From Paenalcaligenes suwonensis (lineage in GTDB: Bacteria > Pseudomonadota > Gammaproteobacteria > Burkholderiales > Burkholderiaceae_B): a DNA stretch of 64,000 bases. Shown piece after piece: positions 44,318 to 53,051 of the stretch. Positions within the stretch are counted from its first letter, which is position 1. Every line of letters starts with the position of its first letter. The stretch spans positions 1 to 64,000 of the forward strand of contig NZ_JAANPV010000010.1 in assembly GCF_011290505.1 (NCBI RefSeq), written 5' to 3'. The notes below the pieces were generated by a model that made no database searches, had not been told where the DNA came from, and saw nothing but the letters and a program-made list of their open reading frames with translations. The position numbers and the translations under genes are program-made.

Positions 44318-44353
44318 CTTCTGATGAACCCCTAAAAAAGGAATCAAACAGAA

Positions 44354-45610
44354 TTACATGTTCGCGATCATGACTTCGCCGAAGCCAGAGCAAGAAACTT
44401 GTGTTGCGCCTTCCATCAAACGAGCAAAGTCGTAAGTCACTTTTTTGGAGTTGATGGATTTTTCCATGCTGGAAATAATCAGGTCAGCAGCTTCAGTCCA
44501 GCCCATGTGACGCAGCATCATTTCTGCGGACAAGATCAAGGAACCTGGGTTCACGTAGTCTTTGCCAGCGTACTTAGGTGCTGTACCGTGGGTTGCTTCG
44601 AACATCGCAACGGAGTCAGACAAGTTAGCGCCTGGAGCGATACCGATACCACCCACTTGAGCAGCCAAAGCGTCGGAAACGTAGTCACCGTTCAAGTTCA
44701 ATGTAGCAATAACATCGTACTCGGCAGGACGCAGCAAGATTTGCTGCAAGAATGCGTCAGCGATGGAATCCTTAACAATGATTTCTTTACCTGTTTTAGG
44801 ATTCTTGAATTTGCACCATGGACCACCGTCGATCAACTCTGCGCCGAATTCGGTACGAGCCAATTCGTAAGCCCAGTCACGGAAGCCACCTTCGGTGAAC
44901 TTCATGATGTTGCCTTTGTGAACGATAGTCACAGAGGAACGATCGTTGTCGATAGCGTACTGAATTGCTTTGCGAACCAAACGCTGTGTACCTTCTTTGG
45001 ACACAGGTTTCACACCAATACCGGAAGTATTAGGGAAACGGATTTTGTTCACGCCCAATTCGTTTTGCAAGAATGCAATCAGTTTTTTGGCGTTAGCGGA
45101 TTCAGCTTCGAATTCGATACCAGCGTAGATATCTTCGGAGTTTTCACGGAAGATAACCATGTTGGTTTTTTCTGGTTCACGCACTGGTGAAGGCACGCCT
45201 GTGAAGTAGCGTACTGGGCGCAAACAAACGTACAGATCCAGTTGCTGACGCAGTGCTACGTTCAAAGAACGGATACCGCCGCCAACAGGTGTAGTCAGAG
45301 GACCTTTGATGGACACAACGTAATCTTTTACGGCTTCCATTGTTTCTTCTGGCAGCCAAACATCAGGGCCGTACACGCGTGTGGATTTTTCACCTGCGTA
45401 AACTTCCATCCAGTGGATTTTGCGTTTGCCACCGTAGGCTTTAGCAACGGCTGCATCCACAACCTTGATCATGACGGGCGAAATATCTACGCCAGTACCA
45501 TCACCCTCGATAAAAGGGATAATTGGCTGATCTGGTACGTTGAGAGAAAAGTCGGCATTAACCGTGATTTTCTGTCCCTCTGAGGGGACCTTGATGTGCT
45601 GATAGGACAT
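44354..45610 (-). CDS. icd: NADP-dependent isocitrate dehydrogenase
   Basis: A 418-residue TCA-cycle enzyme converting isocitrate to 2-oxoglutarate. The start at 45610 was chosen because it gives [15 protein letters not shown] with GGAG six bases upstream; the frame extends to 45718 without support. Substrate-binding elements are visible: the Ser of [13 protein letters not shown], which corresponds to the AceK phosphorylation site in E. coli, then [17 protein letters not shown], and [13 protein letters not shown]. The Mg-binding region [26 protein letters not shown] is intact. Full length and normal. Confidence 0.97.
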   Translation of the reverse strand: MSYQHIKVPSEGQKITVNADFSLNVPDQPIIPFIEGDGTGVDISPVMIKVVDAAVAKAYGGKRKIHWMEVYAGEKSTRVYGPDVWLPEETMEAVKDYVVSIKGPLTTPVGGGIRSLNVALRQQLDLYVCLRPVRYFTGVPSPVREPEKTNMVIFRENSEDIYAGIEFEAESANAKKLIAFLQNELGVNKIRFPNTSGIGVKPVSKEGTQRLVRKAIQYAIDNDRSSVTIVHKGNIMKFTEGGFRDWAYELARTEFGAELIDGGPWCKFKNPKTGKEIIVKDSIADAFLQQILLRPAEYDVIATLNLNGDYVSDALAAQVGGIGIAPGANLSDSVAMFEATHGTAPKYAGKDYVNPGSLILSAEMMLRHMGWTEAADLIISSMEKSINSKKVTYDFARLMEGATQVSCSGFGEVMIANM

Positions 45611-45760
45611 GAGTGCTCCAAAGTAGAAAACAGGCGAATGTGATAAACCCGATGGTCGTCTCGCCCCAGTCTTATATAAGAGTTTAGCCCAAATCTGATC
45701 CAAACATGAAAAAGACATGATTTTTGGATCAAATTCTCTCTGTCATTGTAGTGGACAGCG

Positions 45761-46405
45761 CTACAACTCCACCACTGGCACCTCTAGAAACTGCGCTTCT
45801 GGATGGTGTTGCTGCACATACTGACGCAAGTACTGCAACGTATCTTGGGCAATACGTTCATCTTCGTGGTCATGAATATGGTTGTAGGCCACAGCCTCCA
45901 CAGTAAGCCCACGTTGCGCGATGGCCTGCAAGCTCAACAAAGTATGATTAATGCTACCTAGGCGTCCGGTGGTCACCAAAATAATGGGCCACTGTTTTTG
46001 CTGCACATAATCTAGCGTGAGTAAATCATCGGTTAACGGTACTAACAACCCTCCCGCCCCCTCTACCAACACGCGATCATAACGTTGCTCTAGGTAGTGT
46101 GTAGCCTTGGCGATGGCATCTAAGTCTAGGCTTTTGCCATCTAACTTAGCGGCCAAATGTGGCGATGCAGGATAAGAAAACACCTGAGGCATCGTCCAAC
46201 CTTGGTAATCATCTTCTATTAGCCCCATACCCATCAGACTACGATGCTGCACTATATCTTCAGAGATATGGGGGTTTCCCGTTTGTACTAGCTTCTGGGT
46301 AATCACGTTGTACCCATCGCGCAGCCATTGGCCGGCCAAATAACCGGTGGTCACGGTTTTACCTATGTTGGTATCAATACCGCCCACAAAATACGTTTTA
46401 GCCAT
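45761..46405 (-). CDS. bioD: Dethiobiotin synthetase
   Basis: A 214-residue ATP-dependent carboxylase that closes the ureido ring of dethiobiotin. P-loop GGIDTNIGKT (about residues 6-15), then the DAPA-binding KLVQTG and the VEGAGGLLVPL segment. ATG at 46405 has AGGAAG five bases upstream; an upstream TTG in frame is less likely. It overlaps the bioC end by eight bases. Last gene of bioH-A-F-C-D. Confidence 0.96.
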   Translation of the reverse strand: MAKTYFVGGIDTNIGKTVTTGYLAGQWLRDGYNVITQKLVQTGNPHISEDIVQHRSLMGMGLIEDDYQGWTMPQVFSYPASPHLAAKLDGKSLDLDAIAKATHYLEQRYDRVLVEGAGGLLVPLTDDLLTLDYVQQKQWPIILVTTGRLGSINHTLLSLQAIAQRGLTVEAVAYNHIHDHEDERIAQDTLQYLRQYVQQHHPEAQFLEVPVVEL

Positions 46406-47153
46406 TTTTCTTCCTGGCAATCAAATAAATAGGGTGATAGCACAGCGACACAGCATTGTCGTCACCCCCATAACGTTGTACATAGCCTTCGCTGAACTCA
46501 CGCAAACGGCTTTTATTCCATTCCCACTGCCCTGCGCCAGTTACCCCTGTGCTCTGCAAGTGCTTTAATACCAGCCAAGGAGAGGCAAAATAACGCTGAA
46601 AATGCTCTTCTTCAGCAATGAGCACCTCGTACTCAACGGATAATAACGCTTGCCACTCAGCCACACTGTAATAGCGCAGCCCTTGCCCCGTCAGTTGGCG
46701 TATTTCAGCATACTGTTCAGGCCCAAAAGTAGACAGCACCACATAGCCACCGTCGTTCAAACTAGCGCTTAGTCGTTTCAGTAAGCTAGGCACATCCACC
46801 AGCCACTGCACTGACGCTGCTGACACCACCACATCTAGGTCGGTAGGTAACGCCGCAGCCTCAATATCGCCTTCCAAATACTGCACGTGTAACGTTGCGG
46901 GCAACACCGCTTTCAAAGCGTCATGTGCCAGGTATAAATCGTTGAGCACCAGTTGCTGCAAGGAGGCCCAACCACTTACGTACTGCGTAAAACCACCTTG
47001 GCCACACCCTATTTCCAATACTCGTTTGGGGGCAACATTCAATTGCCGCGCATACTGCCACAAACGCTTCGCCATATGCTGCTGCACATGAGCTTGCTGC
47101 GTATACTGCGCCCCCGCTTTGCGAAAGCGCTGTTTCACTTTGGCTTTATCCAT
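46398..47153 (-). CDS. bioC: Malonyl-ACP O-methyltransferase BioC
   Basis: Methylates malonyl-ACP so that fatty-acid enzymes can build the pimeloyl chain. 251 residues with the SAM-binding motif VLEIGCGQGGFTQYV (about 40-54) and the post-I acidic LNDLYLAHD. The ATG at 47153 overlaps the bioF stop as TGATG; an upstream in-frame GTG at 47162 is an alternative. It works with BioH, encoded in the same operon. Confidence 0.94.
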   Translation of the reverse strand: MDKAKVKQRFRKAGAQYTQQAHVQQHMAKRLWQYARQLNVAPKRVLEIGCGQGGFTQYVSGWASLQQLVLNDLYLAHDALKAVLPATLHVQYLEGDIEAAALPTDLDVVVSAASVQWLVDVPSLLKRLSASLNDGGYVVLSTFGPEQYAEIRQLTGQGLRYYSVAEWQALLSVEYEVLIAEEEHFQRYFASPWLVLKHLQSTGVTGAGQWEWNKSRLREFSEGYVQRYGGDDNAVSLCYHPIYLIARKKNG

Positions 47154-48304
47154 CACAAGCACGTAAGCAACCGCTCAAAGTCGGCCTCAGGCACGTCCGC
47201 CGTTAAGGAAATGCGTAACCGTGCTTGATTCATCGGCACGGTGGGTGGACGCACCGCCATCACCCATAAGCCTTGCTCTTGCAGTTGTTGGGCTTTACTC
47301 AAGGCAGCCTCGTTGCTGCCCAATACGACGGGCACAATATGCGAGGCAGATAAATGCTGGTCGTATCGTTCGGCCACGCGCTCACGCAACTGCAGCGTTA
47401 GGCGTTGCAATCTATCGCGCCTAGCCTGCATCGCCGCCAAGCGCTGTAACACAAAATCTGTCCATGCCATATTGAGTGGCGGCAATGCTGTGCTAAAGAT
47501 AAAGGTACGCATGTGGTTAACAAGGTAATCGCGCACCACCTGCGAACACACCACGTAACCACCCACAGAGTGCAAAGCCTTACCAAAGGTACCCACCAAA
47601 AAATCGATGTCTTGCACGCACTGCTGCTCTTCAGCACACCCTAAGCCTGTTTGACCACGCACGCCTACGGCATGCGCTTCATCCACATACAAAGCCACCT
47701 GTGGATAACGTTGTTTAAGTTGCACTAATGCCTGTAAATCAGCAATATCGCCATCCATGCTGAAAATGCTTTCCGTCACAATGAGCACACGCTCATAATC
47801 ACCATGGTACGTATGCAACAACTGCTCCAAATGCTGCAAGTCGTTATGCTTATAGCGTAATAGTTTCGCTGGGCTTAAGCGCAAACCATCAATCATGCTG
47901 GCATGCACTAACTTGTCGGCTAATACCAAGGTTTGCTTGTCCGCAATAGCAGACAATATCCCTACGTTCATGTGGTAACCACTACCAAATACCAAGGCCG
48001 CTTCGCGATCAAACAAAGCAGCTAAGGTCTGCTCTAAGGCACTATGAGTAGAGAAGGTCCCTGTCAGCAACCTAGAGGACGAGGCAGAAAGCCCGGCATC
48101 GGCTTTCGCTAACTGCGCATAAAACTGCTGCTTTAAGGCATGATCTGACGCCAGCCCTAAGTAATCATTCGACGCTAAGTTGCACCAGCTTTGGCCTTGT
48201 CTACGCAACTCTGTATCGTGGTGCTCAAAGCTATTCAACTGACGCAATGTGCCTTGTTGGCGCTGCTTTTCTTGTGCCTCTACAAAATACTGCTGCCAAC
48301 TCAT
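47153..48304 (-). CDS. bioF: 8-amino-7-oxononanoate synthase
   Basis: A 383-residue PLP enzyme condensing pimeloyl-ACP with alanine. PLP-binding Lys in [15 protein letters not shown] (about residue 230), the [15 protein letters not shown] motif and the [19 protein letters not shown] segment are all typical. It overlaps bioA by four bases and bioC by one, so translation is coupled along the operon. Confidence 0.96.
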   Translation of the reverse strand: MSWQQYFVEAQEKQRQQGTLRQLNSFEHHDTELRRQGQSWCNLASNDYLGLASDHALKQQFYAQLAKADAGLSASSSRLLTGTFSTHSALEQTLAALFDREAALVFGSGYHMNVGILSAIADKQTLVLADKLVHASMIDGLRLSPAKLLRYKHNDLQHLEQLLHTYHGDYERVLIVTESIFSMDGDIADLQALVQLKQRYPQVALYVDEAHAVGVRGQTGLGCAEEQQCVQDIDFLVGTFGKALHSVGGYVVCSQVVRDYLVNHMRTFIFSTALPPLNMAWTDFVLQRLAAMQARRDRLQRLTLQLRERVAERYDQHLSASHIVPVVLGSNEAALSKAQQLQEQGLWVMAVRPPTVPMNQARLRISLTADVPEADFERLLTCL

Positions 48305-49599
48305 TGCCCTGCCCCCATTTGCTGCACTACAGCCAGCAACTCACGGGTGAGCGTATGCAATTCCTGCTTGCTGATGACGTATGGAGGCATGATGTAGACT
48401 AAGCGCCCAAAAGGTCGCACCCAAATACCTCGGCGTACAAACTCTTTTTGTAAAACAGCCATGTCTACAGGATCTTGCATTTCTATGACGCCAATAGTGC
48501 CTAGTACACGTACATCACGTACCCATGACCATGTTTTCGCGGGGGCTAATGCTTCTGTTAACTGAGCGTCAATGCGCTGAACAGTAGCCTGCCAGTCTTG
48601 TGCTAATAAGAGTTCCGTAGAGCTACGCGCAACGGCACAGGCTAGTGGGTTCCCCATAAAGGTGGGGCCATGCATAAATACGCCCGGTGATCCGCTGGAT
48701 AACAGCTCGGCTACCTGCGCGGTTGCTAGCACGGCTGACAGCGTCATATAACCACCTGTTAGCCCTTTTCCTATACACATAATGTCAGGCTCTACACCTG
48801 CATGTTCCCACGCAAACATTTTGCCCGTGCGGCCAAAGCCCGTTGCGATCTCATCAAAAATCAGCAACACGCCATACTGCTCACACAACCGCTTAAGCTC
48901 TCTTAAATATTGAGGATGATAAAAACGCATCCCGCCCGCACCTTGCACAATGGGCTCAATGATAAAAGCGGCCATTTCGTGATGGTTAGTTGCGAACAAC
49001 TGTTCTAGCTCGTGAGTATCAGCAGCATCCCACGGGTCATAGAAACCGCTTTCTGGTGCAGGCACAAACAACCGTGTCGGTAAGCTAGTACCAAAAATCT
49101 GGTGCATGCCAGTAACAGGGTCGCACACCGACATCGCATTCCACGTATCGCCGTGGTAGCCCTGACGAATGGTGGCAATATTCTGCTTCTGTGTTTTGCC
49201 CTGAACAGCCCAATATTGCACCGCCATTTTCAACGCCACTTCAACGGCCACAGAACCTGAATCCGCATAAAAGATGCGGTCCATACTGGGCGGTGCTATA
49301 CGTAGTAGCAACTTACCTAGTTCAATGGCGGGATCATGCGTAAAGCCCCCAAACATCACGTGCGACATTTTCTGTAATTGATCACTCGCGGCTTGATTCA
49401 ATACGGGATGGTTATAACCGTGAATAGCACACCACCACGATGACATACCATCAATCAGCTCTGTGCCATCCTCTAGCACAATGGTAGAGCCGTGGGCATG
49501 ACTCACTTTATAAACTGGCAGCGGGTCTACCGCCGAGGTGTAGGGGTGCCATAGATGCTCCCTATCAAAAGCATCCATGTTCAGGGGGGTATTACTCAC
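48301..49599 (-). CDS. bioA: Adenosylmethionine-8-amino-7-oxononanoate aminotransferase
   Basis: A 432-residue class III aminotransferase that makes 7,8-diaminopelargonate from KAPA using S-adenosylmethionine. The opening [11 protein letters not shown] and [16 protein letters not shown] are diagnostic of BioA; the PLP Lys is in [11 protein letters not shown]. It starts three bases after the bioH stop. Confidence 0.97.
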   Translation of the reverse strand: MSNTPLNMDAFDREHLWHPYTSAVDPLPVYKVSHAHGSTIVLEDGTELIDGMSSWWCAIHGYNHPVLNQAASDQLQKMSHVMFGGFTHDPAIELGKLLLRIAPPSMDRIFYADSGSVAVEVALKMAVQYWAVQGKTQKQNIATIRQGYHGDTWNAMSVCDPVTGMHQIFGTSLPTRLFVPAPESGFYDPWDAADTHELEQLFATNHHEMAAFIIEPIVQGAGGMRFYHPQYLRELKRLCEQYGVLLIFDEIATGFGRTGKMFAWEHAGVEPDIMCIGKGLTGGYMTLSAVLATAQVAELLSSGSPGVFMHGPTFMGNPLACAVARSSTELLLAQDWQATVQRIDAQLTEALAPAKTWSWVRDVRVLGTIGVIEMQDPVDMAVLQKEFVRRGIWVRPFGRLVYIMPPYVISKQELHTLTRELLAVVQQMGAGQ

Positions 49600-49602
49600 T
49601 GT

Positions 49603-50298
49603 CTACGCTCCAGGGAATAGCTCACACAACGCCTCTACCAATTCTGGCGCATGTGTATAAGGCAAAAAGTGACTGGCATCAGCCCATTGAAATATCTGCG
49701 AGGCTTCGCAATACGATGATAGGCGCTGCGCCACTTCAGCGGGTACCAAGGCATCATTCATGGCAAAAAAGTGATAGTGTGCTGTAGGCAAATTGGCCAA
49801 TACCGAACGGGTGTCCCACTCAGCCAGCAAACGCAATTGCTGAGCACTAGCGGCCACATCTACCGTCTGATCAAAACTTGCCCGTAACTGACTCACACTG
49901 TCTTTTGCGTGTGCATCACCTTGGCACACTAAGGCCGCAAAGCGCAACCTAGACCTTTCAGGTTGTGCGATATAGCGTTGTTCAAACGCCTGAAAATCAG
50001 CGGATGGCATGGCACAAGGCCAATCGTCTGATGCACAAAACTTCGGATTGGAAGCAAGCGTCACTACAGCGCAGCCCCACTGCTGAGCCAGTAAGGTTGC
50101 CACTTGCCCACCCAATGACCACCCCACCAGCACCGTGGGGGTTTCGGGTGAATTAAGGCTATGCACGTAGGCCTCCCACGATGACTGCTGCGGAAGCTCA
50201 AGCAACTGCACCGTATGCCCTTTTGCCTGCAAACCGCTCATCAACCGCTGTAGTGGAAAAGCCCCCAAACCGAAGCCGGGTAATAATACAAAATTCAT
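49603..50298 (-). CDS. bioH: Pimeloyl-ACP methyl ester esterase BioH-like
   Basis: A 231-residue alpha/beta hydrolase at the head of the biotin operon, expected to cleave the methyl ester of pimeloyl-ACP and stop chain elongation. The nucleophile elbow GWSLGG (Ser about residue 80), a C-terminal His in WADASHFLPYTHAPEL and the opening LLPGFGLGAFPLQRL fit BioH. Other pimeloyl esterases (BioG, BioV) exist, but the sequence pattern favours BioH. It is divergent from a DUF1841 gene over 46 bp, which must hold the operon promoter. bioB is not in the window. Confidence 0.88.
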   Translation of the reverse strand: MNFVLLPGFGLGAFPLQRLMSGLQAKGHTVQLLELPQQSSWEAYVHSLNSPETPTVLVGWSLGGQVATLLAQQWGCAVVTLASNPKFCASDDWPCAMPSADFQAFEQRYIAQPERSRLRFAALVCQGDAHAKDSVSQLRASFDQTVDVAASAQQLRLLAEWDTRSVLANLPTAHYHFFAMNDALVPAEVAQRLSSYCEASQIFQWADASHFLPYTHAPELVEALCELFPGA

Positions 50299-50344
50299 GG
50301 CGTAAAATAATACCAGATACGATACTGCACGAGACTAGATACGC

Positions 50345-50770
50345 ATGTTCAACCCCAGCCGCGAACAGGTACGACAATTCTTTGTCGAGGCCTGGCAAAA
50401 AGACCAGAAAAATGGCGTACTCACCCCCATTGAAACCATTGCGGTGGACTGGGTACGTGAGCACCCCGAATACCACGATCTGCTACGCAACCCCGATGCC
50501 TTACAAGCGGACTTTACGGTAGAGGAAGGTCAAACTAACCCTTTCCTACACTTGTCTATGCATCTGGCTATCCACGAGCAACTGTCCATTGATCAGCCTC
50601 CAGGCATCAAGGCCGCTTACAATCGGTTGTTGCAACACCGCAGTCCCCATGATGCGGTGCACTGCATTATGGAAGCCCTAGGTGAAATCATCTGGGAAGC
50701 CCAGCGTTTGAATAAGCCGCTTGATAACGAGCGCTATATAGAACTCATCAACCGTTACAGCACCCGCTAA
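50345..50770 (+). CDS. DUF1841 protein
   Basis: A 141-residue soluble protein of the DUF1841 family, function unknown. It opens MFNPSREQVRQFFVEAWQK and has the central block NPFLHLSMHLAIHEQLSIDQPPGI, which are the family's most conserved parts. It is followed 20 bp later by a MoxR-type ATPase gene on the same strand, an arrangement that may be an operon with the VWA gene. Confidence 0.88.
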   Translation: MFNPSREQVRQFFVEAWQKDQKNGVLTPIETIAVDWVREHPEYHDLLRNPDALQADFTVEEGQTNPFLHLSMHLAIHEQLSIDQPPGIKAAYNRLLQHRSPHDAVHCIMEALGEIIWEAQRLNKPLDNERYIELINRYSTR

Positions 50771-50790
50771 CCTTTTTCTTGTTTGTTGCC

Positions 50791-51660
50791 ATGTCTGCTT
50801 CTGTTTCTGATACCTCCGTCCGTTTCTCTAGCACTGATCAGTACATTGCCACCGATGACCTCAGTATGGCGGTTAACGCCGCACTGGCATTACAGCGCCC
50901 CCTACTCATCAAGGGCGAACCCGGTACAGGCAAAACACACTTGGCAGAAGAGGTGGCCAAATCACTAGGTAGGCCGCTGCTGCAATGGCACATTAAGTCG
51001 TCCACTAAAGCCCAGCAAGGCTTGTACGAATATGATGCGGTGTCCCGCCTACGCGACTCGCAGTTGGGTGACCCTCGTGTACACGATATTGCCCACTACA
51101 TTGTCAAAGGTGTGCTGTGGCAAGCCTTTGAAAGTGATGTACCTACGGTTGTGCTGATTGATGAAATAGACAAAGCCGACATTGAGTTCCCCAACGACTT
51201 GCTGCGCGAACTAGACCAAATGAGCTTTCACGTCTACGAGACCCAGCAAACTGTCACTGCTCGCCATCGCCCACTCATCATCATTACCTCGAACAACGAG
51301 AAAGAACTGCCGGATGCTTTTTTACGCCGCTGTTTCTTCCACTACATACGCTTCCCAGACCGCGAGACGTTAGAGCAAATTGTGCAACTGCACTTTCCGC
51401 AGCTAAAAAGCGAACTGCTCAACCAAGCCATGGATGTGTTTTTCGCCTTACGTGACACCCCCGGCTTAAAGAAGAAACCGTCCACTTCTGAGTTCTTAGA
51501 CTGGATTAATTTGCTGCTGCATGAGGGCATTACGCCAGAACAGTTGCAAGCGGCTGCACAGCAACCCGGCCAAAACGCAGTGGTCATGGCAGGCGCCCTG
51601 CTGAAAAATGAACAAGACCTAAGCCTACTTAATCGCTTAGGGCGTCTGCTACGATCCTAA
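50791..51660 (+). CDS. MoxR-family AAA+ ATPase
   Basis: A 289-residue AAA+ chaperone-type ATPase. Walker A GEPGTGKTHLAEE (about residues 45-57), Walker B TVVLIDEIDKAD and the sensor ITSNNEKELPDAFLRRC are intact. ATG at 50791 is preferred to an in-frame TTG at 50779. MoxR ATPases work with von Willebrand A domain proteins to activate or insert cofactors into target complexes; such a partner is encoded 27 bp downstream. The target is not evident from this neighbourhood. Confidence 0.93.
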   Translation: MSASVSDTSVRFSSTDQYIATDDLSMAVNAALALQRPLLIKGEPGTGKTHLAEEVAKSLGRPLLQWHIKSSTKAQQGLYEYDAVSRLRDSQLGDPRVHDIAHYIVKGVLWQAFESDVPTVVLIDEIDKADIEFPNDLLRELDQMSFHVYETQQTVTARHRPLIIITSNNEKELPDAFLRRCFFHYIRFPDRETLEQIVQLHFPQLKSELLNQAMDVFFALRDTPGLKKKPSTSEFLDWINLLLHEGITPEQLQAAAQQPGQNAVVMAGALLKNEQDLSLLNRLGRLLRS

Positions 51661-51687
51661 GGCTACCGCCTAGGTATTCGCTCTGCC

Positions 51688-52869
51688 ATGTTCATTGATT
51701 TTTTCTACCATCTGCGCGCGCATCAGTTGCCGGTATCGCTAAGCGAATACCTCACCCTGCTCGATGCCTTACGCCAACCGGTCATGCCCACCCGTGTGGA
51801 AGGCTTTTACCGGCTCGCACGACTCATCCTGATTAAGGATGAAAGCCTGTACGACAAATACGATCGTGCTTTTGCTCAGTTTTATGAGCAGCACCAGATG
51901 AAGCTAGAAGCCGATCCCGACGCTAGCCAGATTCCTTTGGATTGGCTGATTAAAAACTTTGAACGCCACCTTAGCGCTGAAGAACGTGCCGCCATTCAAA
52001 AGCATGGCTGGGACAAGCTGATGGAACTGTTCAAAGAACGCCTAGCCGAACAAACGGAACGTCATGCGGGCGGCAATAAGTGGATAGGTACCGGGGGAAG
52101 CTCGCCTTTTGGACATGGCGGCTATCACCCTGAAGGCATACGCGTAGGCGGGCCTTCGGCTGGGCATCGAACTGCGGTCAAGGTATGGGAAGAGCGTGAG
52201 TTCAAAGATTACGACGATCAACAAGAGCTGGGGACACGCAACTTTAAAATGGCGTTACGTCGGTTACGTCGTTTTGCGCGCGCTGGCCAACACACAGAAT
52301 TAGACCTTGAAGGCACCATACGCCAAACTGCGCATAATGCTGGCCTGCTAGACATTCAAATGCGTGCTGAACGGCACAACGCGGTCAAAGTATTAATGCT
52401 GCTGGATGTGGGTGGCAGTATGGATGACCACATCGCCCTCGTTCAAGAATTGTTCTCGGCAGCACGTAGTGAATTTAAGCATTTACACGCCTACTACTTT
52501 CATAACTGCCCTTATGAAGGCCTATGGACGCAAAATCACCGCCGCCATCAAGAGCGCATCCCCACCATGGATGTACTGCACCGTTATGGCGATGACTGGA
52601 CGGTGATTTTTGTCGGTGATGCCACCATGAGCCCCTATGAAATCATGATGCCAGGCGGCAGCGTTGAACATTACAACGATGAAACTGGTGCTGTCTGGAT
52701 ACAGCGCATGTTAGATCAATGGCCACACGCCGCGTGGCTTAACCCTGAACCCAGTCGCTACTGGTCATACCATCAATCTATTCTGACCATTCAGAAGTTA
52801 ATGGGTGGCCGTATGTATGACCTCAGTTTGCAGGGTTTAGAAAGTGCCATGCAAAACTTAGCCAGATAG
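51688..52869 (+). CDS. VWA-domain protein, CoxE-like
   Basis: A 393-residue partner of the MoxR ATPase. The N-terminal half is helical and charged (about 1-130), with a glycine-rich stretch GTGGSSPFGHGGYHPEG around 137-155. The VWA domain occupies about 220-390. The MIDAS motif reads LLDVGGSMDD; the usual DxSxS has Gly at the second Ser position, as in many CoxE-like relatives. Metal binding is therefore plausible but not certain. A terminator follows. Confidence 0.9.
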   Translation: MFIDFFYHLRAHQLPVSLSEYLTLLDALRQPVMPTRVEGFYRLARLILIKDESLYDKYDRAFAQFYEQHQMKLEADPDASQIPLDWLIKNFERHLSAEERAAIQKHGWDKLMELFKERLAEQTERHAGGNKWIGTGGSSPFGHGGYHPEGIRVGGPSAGHRTAVKVWEEREFKDYDDQQELGTRNFKMALRRLRRFARAGQHTELDLEGTIRQTAHNAGLLDIQMRAERHNAVKVLMLLDVGGSMDDHIALVQELFSAARSEFKHLHAYYFHNCPYEGLWTQNHRRHQERIPTMDVLHRYGDDWTVIFVGDATMSPYEIMMPGGSVEHYNDETGAVWIQRMLDQWPHAAWLNPEPSRYWSYHQSILTIQKLMGGRMYDLSLQGLESAMQNLAR

Positions 52870-52900
52870 CATTAACCTTCGCTAACATCTTTGAATACAC

Positions 52901-52938
52901 ACCAAAACCGCCTCCTCTAGGGGCGGTTTGATTTTGGT
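52901..52938 (+). terminator. Terminator after the VWA gene
   Basis: AAACCGCC/GGCGGTTT hairpin, extended by outer ACCAAAA/TTTTGGT pairing, with a T-rich 3' side. Confidence 0.7.
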
Positions 52939-53051
52939 TGCGTTTTCTCACGATTCCGGCTGTTTCACATTCCATTATCTCCCTGTACAGTATAGGCCTT
53001 AGGTTACAAGACCATTCGTTGTCATTCATGCTCAACAAGGGAACCCAAACA

